From Pandoraea eparura (GTDB lineage: Bacteria > Pseudomonadota > Gammaproteobacteria > Burkholderiales > Burkholderiaceae): a stretch of 64,000 bases of DNA. The stretch spans positions 310,001-374,000 of the forward strand of contig NZ_CABPSH010000002.1 in assembly GCF_902459725.1 (NCBI RefSeq), read 5' to 3'. The notes beneath the pieces are model-generated. The model saw only the letters and a program-made list of their open reading frames with translations. It was not told where the DNA came from and ran no database searches. The number at the start of each line of letters is the position of its first letter. Position 1 is the first letter of the stretch. Shown here piece by piece: positions 45,761-54,706 of the stretch. Both the position numbers and the translations under genes were made by a program.

Positions 45761-47260
45761 GTGAACGCGACTTCCATTCTCAACGAACTGGGCATTGCCA
45801 AACTGGCCGAAGCGGGCGACATCGCCGTGCATTCGCCCATCGACGGCGCATTGATCGGCCGCGTGGCCAGCGCCTCGGTGGCCGACGCCCAAGCCACCCT
45901 CGCCCGCGCCCAGACCGCGTTCACCGCATGGCGCAACGTGCCCGCACCGCGTCGCGGCGAGCTGGTACGCCTGCTCGGTGAAAGGCTGCGCGAGCGCAAG
46001 CAGGCGCTGGGCGCGCTCGTCACGCTCGAAGCCGGCAAGATCCTGCAAGAGGGCTTGGGTGAAGTGCAAGAAATGATCGACATCTGCGACTTCGCCGTCG
46101 GCCTGTCGCGTCAGTTGTACGGTCTGACCATCGCGTCGGAGCGTCCGGGCCACCGCATGGCCGAGACGTGGCACCCGATGGGCGTGTGCACCGTCATCTC
46201 CGCCTTCAACTTCCCGGTGGCCGTGTGGGCCTGGAATGCGGCGCTCGCGCTCGTGTGCGGCAACGCCGTGGTGTGGAAGCCGTCGGAGAAGACGCCGCTG
46301 ACCGCACTGGCCGTCAACCAGTTGATGGAAGACGTCATCGCCGAATTCGGCGACGCACCGGAAGGCCTGACCGCGCTCATCATCGGCGGTCGCGACGTGG
46401 GCGAAGCGCTGGTCGCCGATCCGCGCTCGGCCATCGTGAGTGCGACGGGCAGCACGGAAATGGGCCGCAAGGTCGGCGTGGAAGTCGCGCGCCGCTTTGG
46501 CCGCTCGATCCTGGAGCTGGGCGGCAACAACGCGGGCATTGTGACCGGCAGCGCCGACATGGAACTCGCGCCGCGCGGCATTCTCTTCTCGGCAGTGGGC
46601 ACGGCCGGCCAGCGTTGCACCACGCTGCGCCGCCTGTTCGTGCATGAGAGCGTGTACGACAAAACCGTCGAGCGCCTGAAGACGCTGTACGGCAAGGTCG
46701 CCATCGGCAACCCGCTCGAGCGCGGCACGCTCATGGGCCCGCTGATCGACGAAGGTGCCTTCAAGCGCATGCAGGACGCGCTGGACAAGGCCCGCGCGCA
46801 AGGCGGCAAGGTCACGGGCGGCGAGCGTCACGTGGTCGCGGGCGCCGAGAACGCTTTCTATGTGAAGCCGGCCATCGTCGAGATGCCGTCGCAGACGGAA
46901 ATCGTGCTGACCGAAACGTTCGCGCCGATCCTGTACGTGCTCAAGTACAGCGACTTCGCGCAAGCCATCGACGCCAACAACGCCGCCTCGCACGGCCTGT
47001 CGTCGTGCGTGTTCACGACCGATCTGCGCGAAGCCGAGCGCTTCACGTCGTCGGCGGGTAGCGACTGCGGCATCGCCAACGTCAACATCGGCCCGAGCGG
47101 TGCGGAGATCGGCGGCGCCTTCGGCGGCGAGAAGGAAACGGGCGGCGGCCGCGAGTCGGGCTCGGACGCGTGGAAGGGCTATATGCGCCGTGCCACCAAC
47201 ACCGTCAACTACTCTTCCGCCCTGCCCCTCGCGCAAGGCATCGATTTCTCGGTCGAGTGA
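45761..47260 (+). CDS. amaB: ALDH7-type aldehyde dehydrogenase (aminoadipate semialdehyde / piperideine-6-carboxylate)
   Basis: 499-residue NAD-dependent dehydrogenase of the ALDH7A1 (antiquitin) group. Landmarks: SERPGHRMAETWHPMGVCTV, SAFNFPVAVWAWNAALALVC, ATGSTEMGRKV, catalytic Glu in ILELGGNNAGI and catalytic Cys in AGQRCTTLRRL. Antiquitin-like enzymes oxidise 2-aminoadipate 6-semialdehyde (in equilibrium with piperideine-6-carboxylate) to 2-aminoadipate. Context with hglS and an aminoadipate-type aminotransferase supports a lysine catabolic role. Confidence 0.9.
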   Translation: MNATSILNELGIAKLAEAGDIAVHSPIDGALIGRVASASVADAQATLARAQTAFTAWRNVPAPRRGELVRLLGERLRERKQALGALVTLEAGKILQEGLGEVQEMIDICDFAVGLSRQLYGLTIASERPGHRMAETWHPMGVCTVISAFNFPVAVWAWNAALALVCGNAVVWKPSEKTPLTALAVNQLMEDVIAEFGDAPEGLTALIIGGRDVGEALVADPRSAIVSATGSTEMGRKVGVEVARRFGRSILELGGNNAGIVTGSADMELAPRGILFSAVGTAGQRCTTLRRLFVHESVYDKTVERLKTLYGKVAIGNPLERGTLMGPLIDEGAFKRMQDALDKARAQGGKVTGGERHVVAGAENAFYVKPAIVEMPSQTEIVLTETFAPILYVLKYSDFAQAIDANNAASHGLSSCVFTTDLREAERFTSSAGSDCGIANVNIGPSGAEIGGAFGGEKETGGGRESGSDAWKGYMRRATNTVNYSSALPLAQGIDFSVE

Positions 47261-47279
47261 AGTCGAGATAGCCCGCCCC

Positions 47280-48482
47280 ATGTACGCCTTCACTTCCGTG
47301 TTCGCCAATCCGGCCGGTTCGCCGATTCGCGAGCTGTTCAAATACCTGTCCGAGCCGGGCATGATCTCGTTCGCGGGCGGGTATCCCGCAAGCGACTTGT
47401 TCGATGTGGACGGTCTCGCCGCGGCACAGGCCCGCGCCTTCGCCCAGCCCACGCGTTGCCTGCAATATGGCCCGACCGACGGTCTGGCGGAACTCAAGGC
47501 ACAGCTCGTCGCGCTGATGGCCTCGCGCGGCGCACCGTGCGCCACCGACGAATTGCTGGTGACGACCGGTTCGCAACAAGGGATGGACCTGCTGCTGCGC
47601 GTGATGGTCGCGCCCGGAGACGTCGTCGTGACCGAACAGCCTGCGTATCCGGCGACGTTGCAGGCACTGCGACTGCAGCAGGCGACGATCGTGACGGTGC
47701 CCGTCGACGCGCACGGGCTGGACGTCGCGCATCTGGGCACGCTGCTGCACGAGGGCAAGATCGCCGTACCGAAGTTGCTGTACACCGTGCCGACCTTCGC
47801 CAATCCCACGGGCGCAACGCTCTCGCGCGAGCGTCGCATCGCGCTGCTGAAGCTGGCGGTCGAGTACCGGTTCATCATCGTCGAGGACGATCCGTATGGC
47901 GACTTGCGATTCGCGGGCGATGCGGTGCCGACCCTGCTCGGCCTGACGGCGGAAGTGCCGGGATCGCGCGATTGGGTGGTGCACTTCTCGAGCCTGTCGA
48001 AGATCGTCGCGCCGGGGCTTCGCGTGGGCTGGACGGTCGCGCCGCCGGAGATTGCCCGCCGATGCGTGGTGGCAAAGCAGACCGTCGATCTGTGCAGTGT
48101 GCCATGGACGCAAGCGGTGGCGGCCGAGTATCTCGCCGACGGCGCGTTGGCACGCCATCTGCCGAAGATCACCGAAGCGTATCGTCGCAAATGTGACGCG
48201 CTGTGCGATGCGTTGCGCGAGACGCTCGGCGATGCCATCGCGTTCCATTCCCCGCAGGGCGGGATGTTCGTGTGGGCGCGCCTCGCGGCCGTGAAGACGA
48301 GCGCGCTGCTGCCGCACGCGATCGCCGAGAAGGTGTTGTTCGTGCCGGGGACGGCGTTCTTCGCCGAGCAGGCCGACGAGGCATCGCTGCGTTTGTCGTT
48401 CGCGGCGCCAGCGATCGCGGCGATCGAGGAAGGCGTGGCGCGACTGGCGCGTGCGATGCACGCGACCGGCACCACGCGTTGA
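47280..48482 (+). CDS. PLP aminotransferase, probably 2-aminoadipate transaminase
   Basis: 400-residue fold-type I aminotransferase resembling LysN/MocR-C-terminal-like proteins: PGMISFAGGYPASDLFDVD, LQYGPTDGLAELKAQL, TTGSQQGMDLLLRV, VPTFANPTGATLS, and PLP lysine in HFSSLSKIVAPGLRVGW. It would convert 2-aminoadipate to 2-oxoadipate, linking the dehydrogenase upstream with HglS. The ATG is 19 bases after the dehydrogenase stop, so probably cotranscribed. Its stop abuts the convergent M20 gene. Confidence 0.9.
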   Translation: MYAFTSVFANPAGSPIRELFKYLSEPGMISFAGGYPASDLFDVDGLAAAQARAFAQPTRCLQYGPTDGLAELKAQLVALMASRGAPCATDELLVTTGSQQGMDLLLRVMVAPGDVVVTEQPAYPATLQALRLQQATIVTVPVDAHGLDVAHLGTLLHEGKIAVPKLLYTVPTFANPTGATLSRERRIALLKLAVEYRFIIVEDDPYGDLRFAGDAVPTLLGLTAEVPGSRDWVVHFSSLSKIVAPGLRVGWTVAPPEIARRCVVAKQTVDLCSVPWTQAVAAEYLADGALARHLPKITEAYRRKCDALCDALRETLGDAIAFHSPQGGMFVWARLAAVKTSALLPHAIAEKVLFVPGTAFFAEQADEASLRLSFAAPAIAAIEEGVARLARAMHATGTTR

Positions 48483-49649
48483 TCAACGCGGCAGGCTGTC
48501 GCGCACGATCTGCGCGAAGTAGCGGGCGCCTAACGGCAGAATCGCGTCGTTGAAGTCGTAACAGGCGTTGTGCAGCGGGATAGCGCCAGGCGCCTCACCG
48601 CTGCCGTTGCCGATGAACGCGAAGTTGCCTGGCACGTGTTGCAGGAACACCCCGAAGTCCTCCGATGCCATCATCGGCGCCACGTCCGCATCGACATGGG
48701 TTTCGCCGACCACCTTCTGCGCCGCGCGCACGGCGCGCACCGTGTTGTCCGCCCAATTCATCGTCGGCGCGAACTCGTGGGTGTACTCGAACTCACACTG
48801 CGCGCCATGCATCGCGCACACCCCCTGACAGATCTCGCGCATGCGCGTCTCGAGCAGTTGCTGCACGTCCGACGAATAGCTGCGCGTATCGCCCTTGATG
48901 ACGACGTTCGTCGGAATGGCGTTGCGAATCCCGTCCGTGATGAACTCCGTGCACGACACCACCGCCGACACCCCCGGATCGACACTGCGCGACACCACCG
49001 TCTGGAGCGCCACGACGATCTGCGCGCCGATGACGAGCGGATCGACGCCCATGTGCGGACGCGCCGCGTGCGTCCCCTTGCCGCGAATGCGGATGACGAA
49101 GTTGTCTTCGCTCGCCATGATGCCGCCAGCGCGCGTCGCAAAGTGACCGGCCGCGATGCCCGGCATGTTGTGCACTCCGTAGATCGCATCGATCGGAAAG
49201 CGTTCGAGCAACCCGTCGGCAATCATTGCCTTCGCGCCGCGACCGTGCTCCTCGGCAGGCTGGAAGATGAAGCGCACGGTGCCGTTGAAATCGCGCGACG
49301 CCGCCAGCAGCTTCGCGGCGCCGAGCACCATCGACATGTGACCGTCGTGCCCGCAGGCGTGCATCTTGCCCGGCACCTGCGATGCGTGCCCGCGCCCCGG
49401 CGCCTGCTCGGCAATCTGCAGTGCGTCCATGTCGGCCCGAATGCCGATCACGCCGTCCCCATCGCCCACCCTCAGGTTCGCGACCACTCCCGTGCCGCCG
49501 ATGCCGCGATGCACCTCCAGCCCGAGGCTTTCCAGAATCGTCGCCACCGTCTGCGACGTGCCGACTTCCTCGAAACCGGTCTCCGGTTGACGGTGGAACG
49601 CGTGCCGCCACCCGGTCAGCGCCTTGCCGAAATAAAGATCCTGCGTCAT
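48483..49649 (-). CDS. M20 family amidohydrolase
   Basis: 388-residue metal-dependent amidohydrolase (HipO/AmaA-like M20D). Metal-site motifs: GIRADMDALQI, HACGHDGHMSM, FQPAEEHGRGA and the late AIPLHNACYDFND. GGAG precedes ATG 49649. Third gene of a minus-strand set (carbamoylase-like hydrolase, diaminopropionate ammonia-lyase, this gene), 37 bases after the lyase. It may release diaminopropionate or an amino acid from an N-acyl conjugate. Confidence 0.9.
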   Translation of the reverse strand: MTQDLYFGKALTGWRHAFHRQPETGFEEVGTSQTVATILESLGLEVHRGIGGTGVVANLRVGDGDGVIGIRADMDALQIAEQAPGRGHASQVPGKMHACGHDGHMSMVLGAAKLLAASRDFNGTVRFIFQPAEEHGRGAKAMIADGLLERFPIDAIYGVHNMPGIAAGHFATRAGGIMASEDNFVIRIRGKGTHAARPHMGVDPLVIGAQIVVALQTVVSRSVDPGVSAVVSCTEFITDGIRNAIPTNVVIKGDTRSYSSDVQQLLETRMREICQGVCAMHGAQCEFEYTHEFAPTMNWADNTVRAVRAAQKVVGETHVDADVAPMMASEDFGVFLQHVPGNFAFIGNGSGEAPGAIPLHNACYDFNDAILPLGARYFAQIVRDSLPR

Positions 49650-49686
49650 GACGGACTCCTGTGAAGGCGGTTGATCCGAGCCGACA

Positions 49687-50919
49687 TCAGCGTGCCAGCC
49701 ACGCCTGTTGGCGCTGCATGACCGACGCCGCCGGCTCACCCACGAGGGCCGCATACCCCTGCGGCGCGGTCGCCCCTTCCGTGTTGATCAGCAGGACGCG
49801 CGCGTTTGCGCTCAGGCCAATGGCCGCGGCCAGCGACGGCGCTGCCCCCGCCTGCATCAAGCCCGCGAGGCCCGCCACGCCAGACTCTCCCGCAACGAAA
49901 GGTACGTCGTTGTCACTGCCGCGCGCCAGGCGCCGCATCGCCTCGACTGCCTCGGCATCGGTAACGGTCATGAACGCGTCGACCGACGGCTGCAGGAATC
50001 GCCACGCCAGCGGCGACGCCTCGCCGCACGCCAGCCCGGCCATCACGGAATCGACCGATCCCGACGCTGAGGCCACCTTGCCTGCGATGGCGCTCTGGTA
50101 CAGGCAATCGGCCTGCACCGGCTCCACGACCACGAACGTGGGACGCCACACACCCCAACGCTCCCAAAGATAGCTCACGATACCCGCCGCCAATCCCCCC
50201 ACGCCGCCTTGCAGGAAGACGTGCGTGAGCGGGCATGCATCGTCGCTGCCAGCATCTGCCATGGACAGTGCCTCATCGACTTCGGCGGCCAGCGTCCCAT
50301 AACCTTGCATGACGTCGCGCGGAATGATCTCGTAGCCCTCGTAGGAAGTATCGGAGACCACAGACCAACCATGACGCGTGGCAAGCGACGCCGCGGCCGC
50401 CACCGACGCGTCGTAATTTCCCTCGACGCGCACGATCTCGGCCCCGTATGCCGCGATCGCCTGTTCACGCTCCTCACTCACCTGGGCGTGCAGCACGATC
50501 ACGCAACGGCAACCGATGCTTTGCGCCGCCGCGGCAAGCGCACGACCGTGGTTGCCATCGGTCGCGCTGATGACCGTGACGCCCACAAGCGCGTCGCGAT
50601 GCTCGCCTCGCAGCAACGATTGCGCGGTGAGTCCGAGCGCTGCGTGCTCGCGCAACAGCAGGCGAACGAGCGCAATCGGCGCGCCCAGCGCCTTGAAACT
50701 GCCAAGCGTCGAGCGCAGCGCTTCGTCCTTCACGAGCACACTGCGCACGCCTAGCGACGCGGCCAGATCGGGCAGCGCGCGCAGCGGCGTGCTGCCAGGC
50801 GTCAGGCCGTCCCAATGGGCCAGCCACGCACGACTCTCTTGCGCGCGAGCGATGCTCATGATGTCTTGAAGCTCGCCCGGGTACGGTGCGCGGGCGGCGT
50901 GAGGATTGACATACAGCAT
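49687..50919 (-). CDS. dpaL: Diaminopropionate ammonia-lyase
   Basis: 410-residue fold-type II PLP enzyme converting 2,3-diaminopropionate to pyruvate and two ammonia. Family hallmarks: HWDGLTPGSTPLRALPDLA, the PLP lysine in RSTLGSFKALGAP, SATDGNHGRALA, and the Gly loop FLQGGVGGLAAGI. Its neighbours on both sides are amide or carbamoyl hydrolases, as in E. coli ygeX-ygeY, suggesting breakdown of a substituted diaminopropionate. The gap to the upstream gene holds an 8-base repeat array. Confidence 0.92.
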   Translation of the reverse strand: MLYVNPHAARAPYPGELQDIMSIARAQESRAWLAHWDGLTPGSTPLRALPDLAASLGVRSVLVKDEALRSTLGSFKALGAPIALVRLLLREHAALGLTAQSLLRGEHRDALVGVTVISATDGNHGRALAAAAQSIGCRCVIVLHAQVSEEREQAIAAYGAEIVRVEGNYDASVAAAASLATRHGWSVVSDTSYEGYEIIPRDVMQGYGTLAAEVDEALSMADAGSDDACPLTHVFLQGGVGGLAAGIVSYLWERWGVWRPTFVVVEPVQADCLYQSAIAGKVASASGSVDSVMAGLACGEASPLAWRFLQPSVDAFMTVTDAEAVEAMRRLARGSDNDVPFVAGESGVAGLAGLMQAGAAPSLAAAIGLSANARVLLINTEGATAPQGYAALVGEPAASVMQRQQAWLAR

Positions 50920-50937
50920 GGGGGGCTCCGGAGTTGC

Positions 50938-50969
50938 GGTATTTCGGTATTTCGGTATTTCGGGATGTC
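50938..50969. repeat. 8-base tandem repeat (unit GGTATTTC)
   Basis: Three perfect GGTATTTC units and one variant (GGGATGTC) in the 59-base gap between the carbamoylase-like gene and dpaL. The array begins nine bases after the upstream gene's stop in the minus direction. Confidence 0.9.
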
Positions 50970-50978
50970 GAAGCGGAC

Positions 50979-52250
50979 TTATCGAGGCGCGCCGAGACGC
51001 TGGGCGACGACGTCGAGCAGCACGCGCGCGCCGTTGACCAATTGCTCGTCGTCGGTGTGCTCGCGCGGGTTGTGGCTGATGCCGCCACGGCTCGGCACGA
51101 AGATCATCGCGGCCGGGGCAATGCGCGCGATCATCTGCGCGTCGTGGCCCGCGCCCGACGTCATGCGTCTGGACGACAGCCCCAGTCGACTGGCGCTCGC
51201 TTCAATGACATCGGCCAGTGCGGCATCGAACACCACCGGAGAGAAGCGCGCCAGACGCTCTGTCGAAATGCGCACACCCTCGTCTTGCGCAATCGTCGTC
51301 AGGAATGCCGAAAAGCGGGCTTCGCTCGCGGCCAGACGCTGCTCGCTTGGATCGCGCATATCGACCGTGAACACGGCCTTGCGCGCAATCACGTTGATCA
51401 CGCCGGGCTCGACCTGCAGCGTGCCGACGGTCGCGAGCGTCGTGCCCGAGTCGAGCGCGATACGGCGCAATTCGGCGACTGCCGCGGCGGCGACATAACC
51501 GGCATCGTGACGCAGACGTGTGGGCGTGGTGCCCGCATGATTGGCATTGCCCTGCACGGTGATCTGCTGCCACGAAATCCCTTGAAGATTTTCGACGACG
51601 CCGATCTCCAGCCCTTCCGCCTCGAGAATCGGGCCTTGTTCGATGTGCAGCTCAAGATATTCGTGAGGCACGAGGGTGCCCGGGATCATCTCGCCGTCGT
51701 AACCGATGCGCACGAGTTCGTCGCCCAGACGCGCACCGTCGGTGCCGATGGCGTCGAGTGCCTCGTCGAGCGGCAAGCCGCCCGCGTGAACCAGCGACCC
51801 CATCATGTCGGGATGGAAACGCGCGCCTTCCTCGTTGGTGAATGCCGCGACCGTGATCGGGCGCGACGGCACGAGACCCGCTTCGCGAAATGCCTGCACG
51901 ATGGCCAGGCCACCCAGCACGCCGTAGCACCCGTCGAGCGCCCCTGCATTGACGACAGTGTCGATGTGCGATCCCATCATGAGCGGGCGCAGCATCTCGC
52001 CCGACGCGTCTTTCTCGGCCGACGCGAGCGTGCCGAAGATATTGCCGATGCGATCGATCTGTACGTCGAGATCGAGTTCTCGCATCCACACGACAAGCCG
52101 ATCGCGCCCGGCCTTCTCGGCGTCGGTGAGCGCAACGCGGGTGCGACCGCCCGCGACGGGATCGATGCCGATCTCACCCAAGTCGCGCAGTTGCTGCAAC
52201 AGGACGGCACCGTTCAGACGAAGGGCGGTGGGGGTATTCGTGGCTGGCAT
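50979..52250 (-). CDS. Zn-dependent amidase/carbamoylase (allantoate amidohydrolase-like)
   Basis: 423-residue M20-type bimetal hydrolase of the allantoate amidohydrolase / N-carbamoyl-L-amino-acid hydrolase / beta-ureidopropionase group. Motifs: GSHIDTVVNAGALDGCYGVL, TNEEGARFHPDMMGS, LELHIEQGPILE, GNANHAGTTP and SGAGHDAQMIA. It would remove a carbamoyl or related group. Upstream of dpaL on the same strand and divergent from an Lrp regulator. ATG 52250 has a weak ribosome site. Confidence 0.9.
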   Translation of the reverse strand: MPATNTPTALRLNGAVLLQQLRDLGEIGIDPVAGGRTRVALTDAEKAGRDRLVVWMRELDLDVQIDRIGNIFGTLASAEKDASGEMLRPLMMGSHIDTVVNAGALDGCYGVLGGLAIVQAFREAGLVPSRPITVAAFTNEEGARFHPDMMGSLVHAGGLPLDEALDAIGTDGARLGDELVRIGYDGEMIPGTLVPHEYLELHIEQGPILEAEGLEIGVVENLQGISWQQITVQGNANHAGTTPTRLRHDAGYVAAAAVAELRRIALDSGTTLATVGTLQVEPGVINVIARKAVFTVDMRDPSEQRLAASEARFSAFLTTIAQDEGVRISTERLARFSPVVFDAALADVIEASASRLGLSSRRMTSGAGHDAQMIARIAPAAMIFVPSRGGISHNPREHTDDEQLVNGARVLLDVVAQRLGAPR

Positions 52251-52358
52251 AGGGCAATACGGTCGTGTCGGCGGAGATGGCGATGAGAGCACCACGGGCA
52301 GGACAGGCCGGCGACCGGCTTCGCGCGTCACCGCTTGCGGAGTATCATCTGATTGACT

Positions 52359-52369
52359 GAATAATATTC
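52359..52369. promoter_or_regulatory. Palindrome GAATA-A-TATTC in divergent promoter
   Basis: Perfect 11-base palindrome in the A+T-rich gap between the carbamoylase-like and Lrp genes, 60 bases before the Lrp start. Lrp-family sites are commonly A/T-rich palindromes of about this size. Confidence 0.45.
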
Positions 52370-52428
52370 CGGAGCATGCGTAGCGTTTGCGCGTTTTTGG
52401 TGATCGAATCGAATTTTTATTGCGTCAC

Positions 52429-52902
52429 ATGACCTTGGACAGTTACGACATCGCCCTGCTCGCCGCGATCCAGCAAGACGCGACGACGCCTCAGCACGCG
52501 CTCGGCGCGCAGATCAATTTGTCGTCAGCGGCGGTGAACCGGCGACTGAAAAAGCTGGCCGACGAAGGTGTGACACGCAAGACTGTCTCGCTGGTAGACC
52601 CGGCGAGCGTCGGCTACGCGCTGACGATCATCACTGAAATCGAAGTCGAGAACGAGCGGCTCGACCTGCTCGATGCGATGCGGCGCAGCTTTCTTGCCTG
52701 CCCGCAGGTCCAGCAATGCTATTACGTGGCGGGCGAATGCGACTTCGTGGTGATCATGGTCGTGCAGAACATGGCGCAGTACACGGAACTCACGCGTGCG
52801 CTGTTCTTCGAGAGCAACAACGTCAAACGCTTCAAGACGCTCGTGTCGATGAGCAACGTCAAGGTCGGGTTGGAAGTACCGATGGACGCCGTGGCGCGTT
52901 GA
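52429..52902 (+). CDS. Lrp/AsnC-family transcriptional regulator
   Basis: 157-residue Lrp/AsnC protein: N-terminal helix-turn-helix (DIALLAAIQQDATTPQHALG, LSSAAVNRRLKKLADEGV) and C-terminal RAM effector domain (VQQCYYVAGECDFVVIMVV). It is divergent from the carbamoylase-dpaL-M20 genes and probably responds to an amino acid from that pathway. The ATG lacks a clear ribosome site. Confidence 0.9.
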   Translation: MTLDSYDIALLAAIQQDATTPQHALGAQINLSSAAVNRRLKKLADEGVTRKTVSLVDPASVGYALTIITEIEVENERLDLLDAMRRSFLACPQVQQCYYVAGECDFVVIMVVQNMAQYTELTRALFFESNNVKRFKTLVSMSNVKVGLEVPMDAVAR

Positions 52903-52960
52903 GCGCATCGACACCCGATCGTTCGCCGAAGCGCTGCGCCCTGGCGAACGACCGGGAAAA

Positions 52961-53000
52961 CATCAGTGCATCAGTGCATCAAGGCGTCAAGGCATCAACA
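52961..53000. repeat. 8-base tandem repeat at convergent gene ends
   Basis: Five 8-base units: CATCAGTG twice, CATCAAGG, CGTCAAGG, CATCAACA. The array covers the stop codon of the minus-strand fasciclin gene (complement of 52987-52989) and its last codons. Confidence 0.8.
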
Positions 53001-53571
53001 CTTTGTCCACGACGTGAATCACTCCATTCGATTGCATGACGTTGCTGATGGAGATGTGTGCCACGCCGCCCTTGTCGTCCGTGACCATCAGATGGTCGCC
53101 CTTTTGCGTCACGGTCAGCGACCCGCCTTCGACGGTTTTCAACGTAGCCTTCCCGCCGGCATCCTTGACGGCCATCATCAGGTCCTGCGCGGTGAGTCGG
53201 CCCGGCACCACGTGATACGTGAGCACCTTGTCGAGGGTTGCCTTGTTCTCGGGTTTCAACAGCGTGTCAACGGTGCCGGCCGGCAACGCCGCGAAGGCTT
53301 CGTTGGTCGGCGCGAAGACCGTGAAAGGCCCGGGACCGGAGAGCGTGTCGACCAACCCGCCGGCCTTCACGGCGGCGACGAGCGTCGTATGGTCCTTTGA
53401 GTTCACCGCGTTCTGGATGATGTTCTTCGAAGGGTACATCGCCGCACCGCCGACCATGACCGTCTTCTCACCACCGTCCATCGAAGCCGCGCAAGCGCTG
53501 AGCGTTGATCCGAATACAAAGCAGGTTGCCACAAGCACCGGCGCAATTCCGGTGGCGTAACGAGTCTTCAT
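52987..53571 (-). CDS. Fasciclin (FAS1) domain lipoprotein
   Basis: 194 residues: a signal peptide ending in a lipobox-like LSAC at about residue 27, then one FAS1 domain (TLVAAVKAGGLVDTLSGPGP, TVFAPTNEAFAALP, LTYHVVPGRLTAQDL, and the terminal NGVIHVVDKVLMP). FAS1 proteins mediate adhesion or bind small ligands at the cell surface. It starts an envelope-protein neighbourhood. The 3' end lies in an 8-base repeat array. Confidence 0.92.
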   Translation of the reverse strand: MKTRYATGIAPVLVATCFVFGSTLSACAASMDGGEKTVMVGGAAMYPSKNIIQNAVNSKDHTTLVAAVKAGGLVDTLSGPGPFTVFAPTNEAFAALPAGTVDTLLKPENKATLDKVLTYHVVPGRLTAQDLMMAVKDAGGKATLKTVEGGSLTVTQKGDHLMVTDDKGGVAHISISNVMQSNGVIHVVDKVLMP

Positions 53572-53617
53572 TTCCTCACCTCTTTGATGGCGCTTCGCAA
53601 ATCGGAAGCCCTCTTAC

Positions 53618-54511
53618 TTACGAACAAGCCGGGTGAGCGGATGCACGCTGCGGAAATGAATTCACGAAGGTAGCGATGTCGTCCAGCACTGGCGCGTAGC
53701 CACGCAGCGGTGCGCTAAGCGTTCCCAGAAGCATCGCGTGTCCAAGGTCGTAGTGCCGGACTTCGACCGCATCGTTCGCCCCACGCAAGCGGTGGGCAAA
53801 ACGCGTCGTGTTTCCCGGATCGACCACCGTGTCCGCGTCGCCCACGGCCAACCACATCGGTGGCTCCCTGCCCGTCACGAAATGAATTGGCTGGCTGGCG
53901 AGTCGCACCGGCTCGGGAAAAATCCGGCGAAGCACAGCGCTCTTGAGCGGCAGGAAATCGTAGGGGCCGGCAAGACCGATCACGCCGGCAATATTGCACT
54001 CGCGCATGCCGTTGGCGTGCAGGTAGCGGGCATCGGTCGCCAGTAGCGCAACCATTTGCGCGCCCGCCGAATGGCCCATGAGAAACAGACGTTCGGGGTC
54101 GCCGCCAAACGTGCGCGCTCGGTCGCTCGCCCAACGCACCGCGATCGCGGCATCGTCCATGAACCCCGGGAACGTCACCTCGGGATAGGTTCGATAGTCG
54201 GGCACGACCACCAGGAAACCACGCGAGGCGAGCGCCTCACCGACAAAGCGGTAATCCTCGCGTTGGCCGTTCTGCCAACTTCCCCCGTAGAAGAACACCA
54301 CGACCGGCATGCCACCGGCCCCTGCGTCGGGATGCGTCGGCACATAGACATCGAGCCGCTGTCGCTCGGAGGAACCGTATGCCAGGTCCTTGACGTCGCG
54401 ATAGGTCGTTCGCGGCGTGAGCGCATTCACGAGGGTGACGGGGCTGCAGGCGCATAGCGCAACGGTGGTGAGCGCGACCGCCAACAGGCCGCCGAGCGAG
54501 ACATTTGTCAT
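53618..54511 (-). CDS. Alpha/beta hydrolase, lipase/esterase-like lipoprotein
   Basis: 297 residues: a signal peptide with lipobox-like LCAC near residue 22, then an esterase/lipase alpha/beta-hydrolase (BD-FAE-like). VVVFFYGGSW is the oxyanion HGG-like loop, FLMGHSAGAQMVAL carries the nucleophile Ser, and His is in RHYDLGHAMLL. Likely hydrolyses carboxyl esters in the periplasm. ATG 54511 follows AGGAAGGA. It lies 46 bases upstream of the fasciclin gene end and is divergent from the lipocalin gene. Confidence 0.9.
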   Translation of the reverse strand: MTNVSLGGLLAVALTTVALCACSPVTLVNALTPRTTYRDVKDLAYGSSERQRLDVYVPTHPDAGAGGMPVVVFFYGGSWQNGQREDYRFVGEALASRGFLVVVPDYRTYPEVTFPGFMDDAAIAVRWASDRARTFGGDPERLFLMGHSAGAQMVALLATDARYLHANGMRECNIAGVIGLAGPYDFLPLKSAVLRRIFPEPVRLASQPIHFVTGREPPMWLAVGDADTVVDPGNTTRFAHRLRGANDAVEVRHYDLGHAMLLGTLSAPLRGYAPVLDDIATFVNSFPQRASAHPACS

Positions 54512-54706
54512 GTTTCCTTCCTGTCGAATAGAGGCCGGGGCGGGCCCATGCCCCCGGGGCTTGCCTTCGTCAGTACGGGATGGGCGATCGTCCGGATGCA
54601 CGTCTACACGGAAATCGGCGGATTTTTTTGTTTCCGCTGCATCCGCGTGACCACGGCGCCCGTATACATCGGTGCCCCGCTTTCAACCCGCTACGGAGCC
54701 CGCACC

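Noticed and set aside
45698-48475. 925-codon minus-strand open frame
   Set aside because: Antisense to the ALDH7 and aminotransferase genes, whose motifs are intact on the plus strand; composition is low-complexity Arg/Ala/Ser.
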